NCBI RefSeq assembly: GCF_003334855.1
Contig: NZ_QOWE01000004.1
Coordinates: forward strand, 174,849-238,848
Length of the DNA: 64,000 nucleotides
Source: Larkinella punicea
Lineage (GTDB): Bacteria > Bacteroidota > Bacteroidia > Cytophagales > Spirosomataceae
Direction of reading: 5' to 3'
The notes under the pieces are model-generated. The model saw only the letters and a list, made by a program, of their open reading frames with translations, made no database searches and was not told the DNA's origin. Positions 28,480-36,284 of the stretch are shown piece after piece. The translations under genes were made by a program, and so were the position numbers. Within the stretch, counting starts at the first letter, position 1, and every line of letters starts with the position of its first letter.

Positions 28480-28802
28480 ATGATGCGTTATTTATCTTTA
28501 CTCAGCCTACTCACCCTGATGCTCTTTTTAGGTAGTTGTTTTACCGACATGTAGATCCCAGCAACGCCTGGCGAACCTTAGCCGGATTACCCACTCTGAC
28601 CAGAGCGCATCAGGCTTTTGCGCTTAAAAACACGGGATATATCATCACCAGTGCTGGCCAACTGATCAGTTTTACGCCCGGCACCAGCCAGTGGCACACC
28701 TACAATGCCCTTGGAAACCGGTTCTTCGTGGGCACCAGTCTAAACGAAAAAGCCTATTTTATCAATCAGGATTATCATTTGCTGGAGTATACGCCAAATT
28801 GA
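28480..28802 (+). pseudogene. Frameshifted, truncated lipoprotein (Kelch-like fragment)
   Basis: A lipoprotein signal is encoded from 28480 (MMRYLSLLSLLTLMLFLGSC) but the frame stops at TAG after FTDM (28552). From about 28554 a different frame continues with coherent protein: NAWRTLAGLPTLTRAHQAFAL..TPGTSQWHTYNALG..YHLLEYTPN, ending at 28802. A single-base change near 28550 would join the two. The second part looks like a Kelch-type beta-propeller blade pair, far too short to close a propeller, so the gene is also truncated. Confidence 0.7.
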
Positions 28803-28904
28803 ATTCATGCGATTTGTCCATACGACATTCCGTAAACGGCTATCAGGCAACCCCGTGCCATATCAAGCTTTTACCTGATTCGAAACAAGAAACGAGCAGG
28901 TGGT

Positions 28905-28970
28905 CGCCAATCAAAAAGAACGGGATGAATTTCCTATCCAAGAAATTCATCCCGTTCTTTTTGATTGGCG
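28905..28970. terminator. Very long perfect hairpin (bidirectional terminator)
   Basis: A perfect 28-bp stem (28905-28932 with 28943-28970) around a 10-nt loop includes an A-run and T-run next to AACGGGATG / CATCCCGTT. It lies between converging genes: the lipoprotein remnant and the T9SS protein at 28992. It is long for a simple terminator. Confidence 0.85.
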
Positions 28971-28991
28971 TTCAAATCCGGGCAGTTTTCA

Positions 28992-31900
28992 TTACTGCAC
29001 CAACACCCGCACCAGCCGACGTTGAAAAGGGGTGGCAACCTCCAGCATTAACAAGCGGGTATGGTTCCCTGCAACGGGCAGAGTCAGTTTCTCGGTAGCC
29101 TGAGCCTTCTCAATCTGCTGACGGACCATTTCCCGCCCGTTGACATCCGTTATCTTTATCTGTAGCGATTGCCCTTCAGCACCGGTGACTACGGCAACAA
29201 TATTCTGTCTGACCGGGTTACCCAGCAGATTGACCTGTAGGTTCGGAGTGCCTTCCGGATTGGGCAGACCGGTTCGGGCTGCGCTTGTGCAGTAGGATCT
29301 GAAATTAAAAGCCAGGCTGGCCGTCTTCCCATTCTGACGAACCATGAGTTGCAAAGGCTGCGCATTTTGGTCATTGCGGATCCATTCAGGCACGGTGAAG
29401 GATGGGCTACTTTGCCAGAGTTGCAAACCCGGCACCATATACTCCACCGGTGTGCCACTGCCTCCGCTGTACTTAATAGTCAACTCTCCGGTTACACAGG
29501 TGTACAAAGGAGACTGAATCGTCAGAGGCTTTTCCAGCACGGTGATTAGCACAGTAGTCAGGGTTACTTGCCCATCCTGATACCTCCGCGTGATGGTGGC
29601 CCGAAAGGGTGAACCGGCTGTCGAAGAAGGCCCTCCCCCAAGCACCCAATAAATACCACCATTACCCGGCAATTCCACCTGAGCCAACTCCAGATATACG
29701 CCGGGAGGAAATCCTGCGATCGAAACGCTTACGGTACCTGAAGGGTCGTAGACACCCCAATAACCGGTTCCATCACTCGTTGCCTGCCAAATAGGCTGAC
29801 CCACATAAGCCGTTACGGCAATTGGGGCTGTACAAATCGACCGGAACGGAAACGTATACGATACGGTTTGGCCACTCTGGCGAGCTTGTAACGTAAGGGT
29901 CGTGGTATTGGGATCGAGTAATACGCCGGGTTCTACTTTCTGATTTGGGTTACTCGTCCAGACGGTTACCCCAGCAGCGAAGTATTCGATGGGTGTGCCA
30001 TCTCCTCCGCTGGTCCGAAATGTAATTCCTCCCGTTTTACAGTCGAAAAGCGGAGTCAACAGCTTTAAACCCGTGCCTTCGCCATGACAGAAGGCGTGAA
30101 GATCAAATACATAGCTAACCGAATTGCCCCGTTGTCGCGCCTGTATGAGTAAAGGTTCCGAGTTGGGGTCCATCACCACACCTGCTTCAACGAATTGGTT
30201 GGGATTGGTGGTCCAGGGGGTAACGCCCGCTGCCGAATACTCAATGGGAGAACCGTCTCCCCCACTGGTAACAAAAGTAATAGCGCGCGTCTGGCAGTTG
30301 AAAAGCGGGGCTAATAGCCGCAAAGGCGTCTGTGGACGTTCGATAACTGTTATCAATAGTGTCGTTAAGGTGGTCCGGCCATCGTTGTAGTGCCGGGTCA
30401 GCACGGTTCTGAAAGGCGAGCCGACAGCGGTGGTCGGCGTACCATCCAATACCCAGTAAATACCGCCAATACCCGGTAATTCAATCTGGGCCAGCTCAAG
30501 CCGAACCCCTGGTGGCAGACCGCTCGCCGTTATAGAAACCTCATTGCTTTTCTCCAGAAGTCCCCAGCCTTCGGTTTCAGCAATTCGCTGACCAACATAA
30601 GCCGTTCGGGAAAGGGGTGGCGAGCACAAGGGTCGGAAATTGAACGGATAGGAAACCACCTGACCACTCTGACGAGCCAGTAAGGTGAGGCTCGTCGTGT
30701 TGGGATCCAGAAGCACGCCGGACTCCACCTTTTGACTAGGGTTGGTCGTCCAGACGGTTACGCCGGCAGCGAAGTATTCGATGGGTGTGCCATCGCCCCC
30801 GCTGGTCTGGAACCTGATGTCACCGGTTTGGCAGTCGAAAACCGGAGCAAGCATCGCCAGAGGAGGAGGCAGCAGTTTGACCACCCAGGCGTCCTGATTT
30901 CCCCGATTATTCACCACGTCGCCATTGGTAGAATTAGTTGAACCGGCCAGCAAATAACCGTGATCAGCAGTTAATGCCAGGGCACGGCATCCGTCACTGC
31001 CTGACCCGCCCAGCGGTTTTTGCCAGGCCAGCGTTCCGTCACCCGCCAATCTCGCCACCCAGGTATCCTGATTCCCGTGGTAACCAATCACATCGCCATT
31101 ATTCGATGAGGTATGACCCGCTACGACACATCCCCCATCGGCCAGGGCCACAATGCCATAGACTTCGTCAAAAGCAGAACCGCCCAACGTCTTTTGCCAG
31201 ACCAGATTCCCGGTACTGGTAATTTTAATCACCCAGAAGTCAAATGAGCCGTGGTTGCCACTTACATCATAATCGTTGGATTCGGTTCGGCCAGCCACCA
31301 AAAAACCGCCGTCTGCCGTCTTTGTAATGGACCGGGCATATTCTTCTCCCGAACCGCCGAAGGATTTTTGCCAGACCAATCCCCCGGTGCTATTGAGTTT
31401 GACTACCCAAAAATCACTGGTAATCGTTGATCCTTTATGGTCTGTCACATCGCCATTGTTGGAAAACGTATACCCAACCGCCACGACACCCCCATCACTC
31501 GTTGCCGTAATGGCAAAAGCTTCTTCACCAATCGAGCCGCCCAGGGTCTTTTGCCAGACAATGGTACCGGAATCCGTAAGTTTAACGATCCAAAAATCAC
31601 CTAAACCGCCTTTGAACCCGCTTGGATCCCCATCCGTTGAATGGGTACGCCCGGCGACAACAATTCCCCCATCGGTGGCGATGGTAATGGCAAAACCCCA
31701 GTCGATAGCAGAGCCTCCCAGTGTCTTTTTCCACACTATGTCCCCTCCACCGGTCAGTCTGACCACCCAGAGGTCTGCACTACCGTGGTTGCCACTCACA
31801 TCGCCATCGTTGGAGTAGGTAATTCCTGTGACCACAAAACCGCCATCCGCCATTCCCGTAATACCCAGAAACTGATCTTCACCCGACCCGCCCAGAACTT

Positions 31901-32273
31901 TTTTCCAGACGACAGTACCGGCGCTATTTACCCTGAATACCAGACCATCACTGCTCCCGTGGTTACCAGCGATGTCGCCATCATTGGATAAAGTCTGTCC
32001 GGCCACGACATACCCACCATCCGCCGTGGCCGTAATGGCCGCAGCTCCATCATCGCCCGAACCACCCCAGTTTTTTTGCCAGGCAATCTGGGGTTGTATA
32101 GACGGCGCTTCGGTTAGAAGCGCCGGAAGATCTTTGGCGGGTGGGGTCGAACGATTGGGGGGAGTAAAAGAAAACAAACCTACAAAAACCAGAAGTATTA
32201 ATGCCCATAATGACCCTGCATAGAGAGTCTGCTCTACGGACCAAAACCGATGAATGAATAGAGATCGTTTCAT
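28992..32273 (-). CDS. Giant secreted seven-repeat propeller protein with T9SS sorting tail
   Basis: This 1093-residue protein has an N-terminal membrane or signal helix (LWALILLVFVGLFSF). Residues about 58-470 hold seven repeats of about 59 residues, each with W(Q/K)K-LGGSG...A-TADGG-VVAG-T-SNDGDVSGNHG..D-WVVKL. Seven copies suggest one seven-bladed beta-propeller. Four beta modules follow (each about 75 residues, with C..TSGGDGTPIEY..WT-NP and a closing Cys), separated by cadherin/Ig-like domains ending in TTLLITVIE. The last 80 residues form a T9SS type A sorting domain (NLLGNPVRQNIVAVVTG..LMLEVATPFQRRLVRVLVQ). It is therefore probably attached to the cell surface; its ligand is unknown. 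A paralogue is at 36285. Confidence 0.9.
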   Translation of the reverse strand: MKRSLFIHRFWSVEQTLYAGSLWALILLVFVGLFSFTPPNRSTPPAKDLPALLTEAPSIQPQIAWQKNWGGSGDDGAAAITATADGGYVVAGQTLSNDGDIAGNHGSSDGLVFRVNSAGTVVWKKVLGGSGEDQFLGITGMADGGFVVTGITYSNDGDVSGNHGSADLWVVRLTGGGDIVWKKTLGGSAIDWGFAITIATDGGIVVAGRTHSTDGDPSGFKGGLGDFWIVKLTDSGTIVWQKTLGGSIGEEAFAITATSDGGVVAVGYTFSNNGDVTDHKGSTITSDFWVVKLNSTGGLVWQKSFGGSGEEYARSITKTADGGFLVAGRTESNDYDVSGNHGSFDFWVIKITSTGNLVWQKTLGGSAFDEVYGIVALADGGCVVAGHTSSNNGDVIGYHGNQDTWVARLAGDGTLAWQKPLGGSGSDGCRALALTADHGYLLAGSTNSTNGDVVNNRGNQDAWVVKLLPPPLAMLAPVFDCQTGDIRFQTSGGDGTPIEYFAAGVTVWTTNPSQKVESGVLLDPNTTSLTLLARQSGQVVSYPFNFRPLCSPPLSRTAYVGQRIAETEGWGLLEKSNEVSITASGLPPGVRLELAQIELPGIGGIYWVLDGTPTTAVGSPFRTVLTRHYNDGRTTLTTLLITVIERPQTPLRLLAPLFNCQTRAITFVTSGGDGSPIEYSAAGVTPWTTNPNQFVEAGVVMDPNSEPLLIQARQRGNSVSYVFDLHAFCHGEGTGLKLLTPLFDCKTGGITFRTSGGDGTPIEYFAAGVTVWTSNPNQKVEPGVLLDPNTTTLTLQARQSGQTVSYTFPFRSICTAPIAVTAYVGQPIWQATSDGTGYWGVYDPSGTVSVSIAGFPPGVYLELAQVELPGNGGIYWVLGGGPSSTAGSPFRATITRRYQDGQVTLTTVLITVLEKPLTIQSPLYTCVTGELTIKYSGGSGTPVEYMVPGLQLWQSSPSFTVPEWIRNDQNAQPLQLMVRQNGKTASLAFNFRSYCTSAARTGLPNPEGTPNLQVNLLGNPVRQNIVAVVTGAEGQSLQIKITDVNGREMVRQQIEKAQATEKLTLPVAGNHTRLLMLEVATPFQRRLVRVLVQ

Positions 32274-32612
32274 GATGGTAAAGATTGAAAATTGAGAATA
32301 GAGATCCAGTCAAGACCAGGAATAGAAGGTTTCTGACGTATGATTTCAGGGACACTCAAAATCTTCCCGGCCAACCGATCAGTGAATGTATCCAATTGAA
32401 AATCAGTAAGAGATGACCCCAATCACAGTTTAACTTGATTGTTGTTAATCGGTCAATTCCCAGGCTGATCTACATCCATTTTGTTCCCTGCCGCACCAGA
32501 AGGCGTCAAGTTGCGGATGGCATTAAACCGGGCAGGATTGGTCATGGACACCACTCGAGCGAAGATCTGCTTTAAAAGAATAAGAGAAGAAAATACAATA
32601 TCAATGCAATAA
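32274..32612. other. Intergenic region, nothing recognised
   Basis: About 340 bp between two minus-strand genes. It must contain the promoter of the T9SS protein gene; no clear box or repeat was seen. Confidence 0.5.
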
Positions 32613-33668
32613 TTACCAGTTTCCCTGTTGGAGCTTCTGAGGTTGTAGTATCACAATGCTACCCAATATGCCCATTCCAATTAAGCCAACTCCCTCAAAC
32701 TTTCTCAGGGTGCGAATCAACGTTTCGGGAGCCGTCCCAATCATCGCGGCCAGATTATGCCGTGACAACTGAATGATGCCTCCCGACTCCTGTTTGACTA
32801 AACGAAGCAGCGTATCAGCCACCCGGCGATTGATGGAGTTATAGGCCATTTTCAGCAGTTGTTCATCCCGCTCGCTGACATGGCTGGCCAGTAGTTTAAT
32901 AAACTGCTCGCTCACTTCCCAATTATCTAATAGCAGCTTTTTAAACACTTCTTTGGGAATATAGATCAACTCCGCTTTAGTCAATGTGATAACTGTGTCC
33001 ACATATTCGCTGTTGTCAAAAAGAGGAAGGTAGCCGAAAAATTCGCCCGAATGGGAGAAGCTTGTAATCAATTCCTTGCCATCAGAATTGACCTTCATGG
33101 TTTTAATTTTACCCGATTTAAGAAAATACAACTGAATGGCTTCCTCCCCTTCCCAATAGACCACTTGTTTTTTGGGCAGGGTATGAACCCTGCGATCAGC
33201 TAACAGGCTTTGCAAAGTACCGTTTTTAGAATCAGTATTCAGGAACGGTTCTGCCTGCTGCGGGTCATCGGTCAGTCCTACGGGTGCCGGTACTGAATTC
33301 TGGAACCGGTTGAGCCGCACATCGATGGCGCTGAGTAACTCCGACTCTTCGAAGGGCTTGGTTACATAGTCGTCGGCCCCCAGTTCCATCCCTTTGCGTA
33401 CTTCGGCACGCTCGGTTTTGGCCGTTAGAAAAATGAATGGAATGCCTGACAAGGCGGGATTTTTGTTAAAAATATGCAGGACTCCATAGCCATCCAACAC
33501 CGGCATCATGATATCACAAATGACCAGATCGGGTGGGTTAGACAGGGCTTTTTCGATCCCAATCTTGCCATTTTCGGCTATTTGGACGCTGAAACCCGCC
33601 AGTTCGAGGATCTCGGCAGTATTCTCGCGGATCGCTTCGTTGTCTTCAATTAAAAGAAGATTTTTCAT
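32613..33668 (-). CDS. Response regulator fused to a CRP/FNR-type DNA-binding protein
   Basis: The 351-residue protein joins a receiver domain (1-122; acidic pocket E8/D9, phospho-acceptor D52 in LVICDIMMP, T82, K104 in VTKPFEE) to a cyclic-nucleotide-binding beta-roll (about 150-265) and a Crp helix-turn-helix (about 280-345, LSRHNLAAMIGTAPETLIRTLRKFE). FNR-type Fe-S cysteines are not visible, so the input is probably phosphorylation, perhaps with a small effector in the beta-roll. No kinase gene is adjacent. FNR/CRP-like palindromes lie directly upstream. A remnant of a second gene of this type is at 40147-40266. Confidence 0.93.
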   Translation of the reverse strand: MKNLLLIEDNEAIRENTAEILELAGFSVQIAENGKIGIEKALSNPPDLVICDIMMPVLDGYGVLHIFNKNPALSGIPFIFLTAKTERAEVRKGMELGADDYVTKPFEESELLSAIDVRLNRFQNSVPAPVGLTDDPQQAEPFLNTDSKNGTLQSLLADRRVHTLPKKQVVYWEGEEAIQLYFLKSGKIKTMKVNSDGKELITSFSHSGEFFGYLPLFDNSEYVDTVITLTKAELIYIPKEVFKKLLLDNWEVSEQFIKLLASHVSERDEQLLKMAYNSINRRVADTLLRLVKQESGGIIQLSRHNLAAMIGTAPETLIRTLRKFEGVGLIGMGILGSIVILQPQKLQQGNW

Positions 33669-33862
33669 AAAGGAAGGATAAGGTAACAGGATTGTCTAGA
33701 TAACCCGAAAGTCGATGGGATCGATGTCTACTCCAGCACTACCGCCTTTCTCCTCTTCCAATCTCTATTTTTATTTGCCCCTTCTCCTTTTTAGAAATTC
33801 ATCGCAAGGGTAAAGATGGACTACCGATCATTAAACTTTTATGACCAGCATCAAAAACCAGC

Positions 33863-33876
33863 TTGATTAATATCAT
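33863..33876. promoter_or_regulatory. FNR/CRP-like palindrome
   Basis: TTGAT-TAAT-ATCAT matches the FNR consensus TTGAT-N4-ATCAA in nine of ten positions. It lies between the divergent receiver-CRP and uspA-like genes and is a likely target of that regulator or a paralogue. Confidence 0.55.
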
Positions 33877-33972
33877 AAGCCTTCAACGGAGCCTGGCCTT
33901 AAAACTGGATTCAGAGGCCATCTTCATGTCCTATTCGCAGAGCCATTTACAAACCTTTTTGCAAGGTTATCG

Positions 33973-33984
33973 TGACAAATATCA
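33973..33984. promoter_or_regulatory. Second CRP-like TGA-N6-TCA site
   Basis: TGACAAATATCA has the TGA-N6-TCA core of the CRP/FNR superfamily, 110 bp from the first site and 155 bp before the universal stress gene. Confidence 0.35.
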
Positions 33985-34138
33985 TACAGACAACAAGGTC
34001 ATCGTCAATCTTTCATAGTCGAATATCGCTTACCATTGAATGCTGTAATCCATATCGTTGCTTCCTCTATTTCAGGCTCTCTAAAAAGTTACAACTCATC
34101 CGATTTGGTTTCCTTTGACCCCTAAACAATGCTATCCA

Positions 34139-34993
34139 ATGAAAACGATTCTCATTCCTGTTGATTATAGTGCGCCGTCCCGGCTTGCGGCTGATTTTGG
34201 CCTGTGGCTTGCCGGTCAGTTAGGCGCTCATGTCATTTTGCTGCACGCCTATCCGGTTGCGGTTATGCCCGCTCTTTATACGATACCGATCCAAACGACC
34301 GGGAGCGACGAAACGCTTTACCAGCAAAATGGTGAATACATACAGGCGTTTCGGGATGATTTACTGCGGAGACACCCTTCCCTGAATTCCGTGCCCGTTA
34401 CAACAAAAGTGATTCCGGGCTCAGCAAAAAGCGCCATTTTATCGGAAGCAACGGAGATGAAAGCCGATTTCATTATCCTGGGTACCAGTGGGGCCTCTAC
34501 TACCCTCGAAAACTGGCTGGGTTCCGTAGCCACGGCGGTGACGCTAAAGGCTAGCTGTCCCGTCTGGGTTATATCGGGCACAACCGCCCCGGGCCGTATT
34601 CGTCCTTTAACCTACTTTGCTGACCTCGAAGGAAACGAAGTGGATTGCATTCAACGGATTGTGGAAATAGCCCGGGACCTGGATGCCAGCACCAAAGTCA
34701 TTCACGTTGCGGCCTCAGCCTCAGAAAATCAGTGGGATGCCGAACCGGCCTTTGAAAAATTAAAAGAAGCATTTCAGGGAGAGTCTGACATCCATTTCTG
34801 GCAGTTTGATGACCCTCACCCGCATCAGAGAATTGAAAATTATATTCAGCATTACAATCCGGGTATCGTCGTTCTGGCCCATCATGAGCGGTCTTTCCTG
34901 GACACCGTTTTCCATAAAAGTCTGATCCGCCACATTGTCCTGACGGCTAAAGTACCTTTGTTGATCATTCCCAAAAATGCCATTCGGGCGTAG
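34139..34993 (+). CDS. Tandem-domain universal stress protein (UspA family)
   Basis: The start at ATG 34139 gives 284 residues; the frame is open upstream from a TTG at 34115 but MKTILIPVDYSAPSRLAADFG is the classical UspA beginning. Domain 1 (1-150) is complete, with the nucleotide-binding-type end FIILGTSGAS..ENWLGSVATAVTLKASCPVWV. Domain 2 (155-284) is more divergent and ends HHERSFLDTVFHKSLIRHIVLTAKVPLLIIP. Such proteins aid survival under starvation and low oxygen. The palindromes upstream suggest CRP/FNR-type control. Confidence 0.92.
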   Translation: MKTILIPVDYSAPSRLAADFGLWLAGQLGAHVILLHAYPVAVMPALYTIPIQTTGSDETLYQQNGEYIQAFRDDLLRRHPSLNSVPVTTKVIPGSAKSAILSEATEMKADFIILGTSGASTTLENWLGSVATAVTLKASCPVWVISGTTAPGRIRPLTYFADLEGNEVDCIQRIVEIARDLDASTKVIHVAASASENQWDAEPAFEKLKEAFQGESDIHFWQFDDPHPHQRIENYIQHYNPGIVVLAHHERSFLDTVFHKSLIRHIVLTAKVPLLIIPKNAIRA

Positions 34994-35057
34994 GCAATAC
35001 TATCAGGGCGCATCCATGGCAATAATACCCTGATTATCAATCAAAACCAGAGAAAGT

Positions 35058-35759
35058 ATGATTTCAGAACCGCAACTCGCCGATTTGATCCGGCAGGAGA
35101 GCCAGCAAAAAGCCCGGCGGTATTTTCAACTGGCCCTGCGCTATGCCGTTCTGGGCAGCCAGCCTGCTATTCTGGTTTGTATGGGGGGAGCCGCTACCGG
35201 CAAATCAACTCTGGCGGCTTCTCTGTCCGACGAATTGGGCCTGGCCATTTTAAACTCCGATCGGATTCGCAAGCAACAGGCCGGAATCGATCCGTTTTAT
35301 CGGTTACCAGAGTCCGAACGGTGGTTGTTATACGACCAGGCGGTTACTCAAAACGTTTATCAGGAAATGGGCAGTCGGGGATTGCGGGAAGCGCTGCAAA
35401 CCGGAGCGGTTATTCTGGATGCGACCTACCGGGATCAAGATAACCTGGAAAATCTTCAAAGAATTTGCCCAAAAAAGAATGTTCGTTTGTTCGTTATCCA
35501 AACGGAGGCTCCCATTGAACTCATCCGCCAGCGCCTGAAGCAACGGGAAACGCAGCCATCGGTTTCAGATTTACGAATCAGCGATTATGTACCGGGGCAA
35601 TTTGAGATTACCTATGCGATTGAAGAGTATGTGAAAAATGGGCTGAAGGTAAACACGCACGGTTTAACCAGAGATACCATCGATCAGGAAATTATTCCCT
35701 GGCTTATTCAGCAGGCACATCCTGCCTTACCAGTCGCTTTACAGTCCCGCCCTAGTTGA
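35058..35759 (+). CDS. P-loop kinase-like ATPase (AAA_33/zeta-toxin-like)
   Basis: This 233-residue protein has Walker A GGAATGKST (43-51) following ILVCM, and DSDRIRKQQ-like NSDRIRKQ (about 68) as in small-molecule kinases of the AAA_33 group. The LID region with QTEAPIELIRQRLKQRE supports a kinase. Relatives are often fused to an aminoglycoside-phosphotransferase-like domain in stress and anaerobiosis gene clusters; here the kinase stands alone. Substrate unknown. It follows the universal stress gene by 64 bp on the same strand, so the two are likely co-transcribed. Confidence 0.85.
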   Translation: MISEPQLADLIRQESQQKARRYFQLALRYAVLGSQPAILVCMGGAATGKSTLAASLSDELGLAILNSDRIRKQQAGIDPFYRLPESERWLLYDQAVTQNVYQEMGSRGLREALQTGAVILDATYRDQDNLENLQRICPKKNVRLFVIQTEAPIELIRQRLKQRETQPSVSDLRISDYVPGQFEITYAIEEYVKNGLKVNTHGLTRDTIDQEIIPWLIQQAHPALPVALQSRPS

Positions 35760-35823
35760 TCGTTGCCGAAAGGCAAAAAAAAGAGGGATCAAATGACCCC
35801 GCTTTTTGGTAACCCCGATCATG

Positions 35824-36130
35824 CTAGCTTTCCTGCTCACTGTACGTTTTAGTCGCCGACAGGGTATCTTCATCAGCCCGTTCCGGCTCATACAGAGCCA
35901 GCAGCGGAACACGCGGTTTATACGCCCGCCGTCGCGTCAGACTGCGATTCCAGAGCGCATCCAGCAAGGTTTTCCGGTGCGGAACCGTTACCAGTAAATC
36001 GACCGGATGGGTCGTCAGGTATGCTCCGCCGAGACCTCATCAAACAAGTTCTGCGCGAAATGGATGGCTTTTATGGAAGCCTCCGAAAAGTCGGTCAACA
36101 ACACATCCCCTAAAATTCGGGATGACTCAT
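35824..36130 (-). pseudogene. Decayed universal stress protein gene with internal deletion
   Basis: Read on the minus strand, about 36112-36030 encodes VLLTDFSEASIKAIHFAQNLFDE, the typical N-terminal UspA segment, preceded by stops and without a usable start. After a frame change and loss of the middle, 36022-35824 encodes HPVDLLVTVPHRKTLLDALW..SLTRRRAYKPRVPLLALYE, the typical C-terminal segment, ending at a TAG. The central half of the domain is missing. It is a remnant of another UspA gene beside the intact one. Confidence 0.8.
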
Positions 36131-36284
36131 GTTTGGGATAAAACCGGCTATTAGTTAGTGACAATCAGGTCATCCATTTCACAAAGCTCTCTATTTGTTC
36201 CTATTCGTTCCATGACCTTGCTTCACAGTAAACTTGATTATGCTCATATACCGGTCCTATCTATTTCCTTGACTCCGATAGAAC

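Larger units (their letters stand above)
33669..34138. other. Divergent regulatory region
   Basis: About 470 bp without a gene separate the receiver-CRP regulator (minus) from the universal stress protein (plus). It holds the two CRP/FNR-like palindromes listed separately. Confidence 0.55.
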
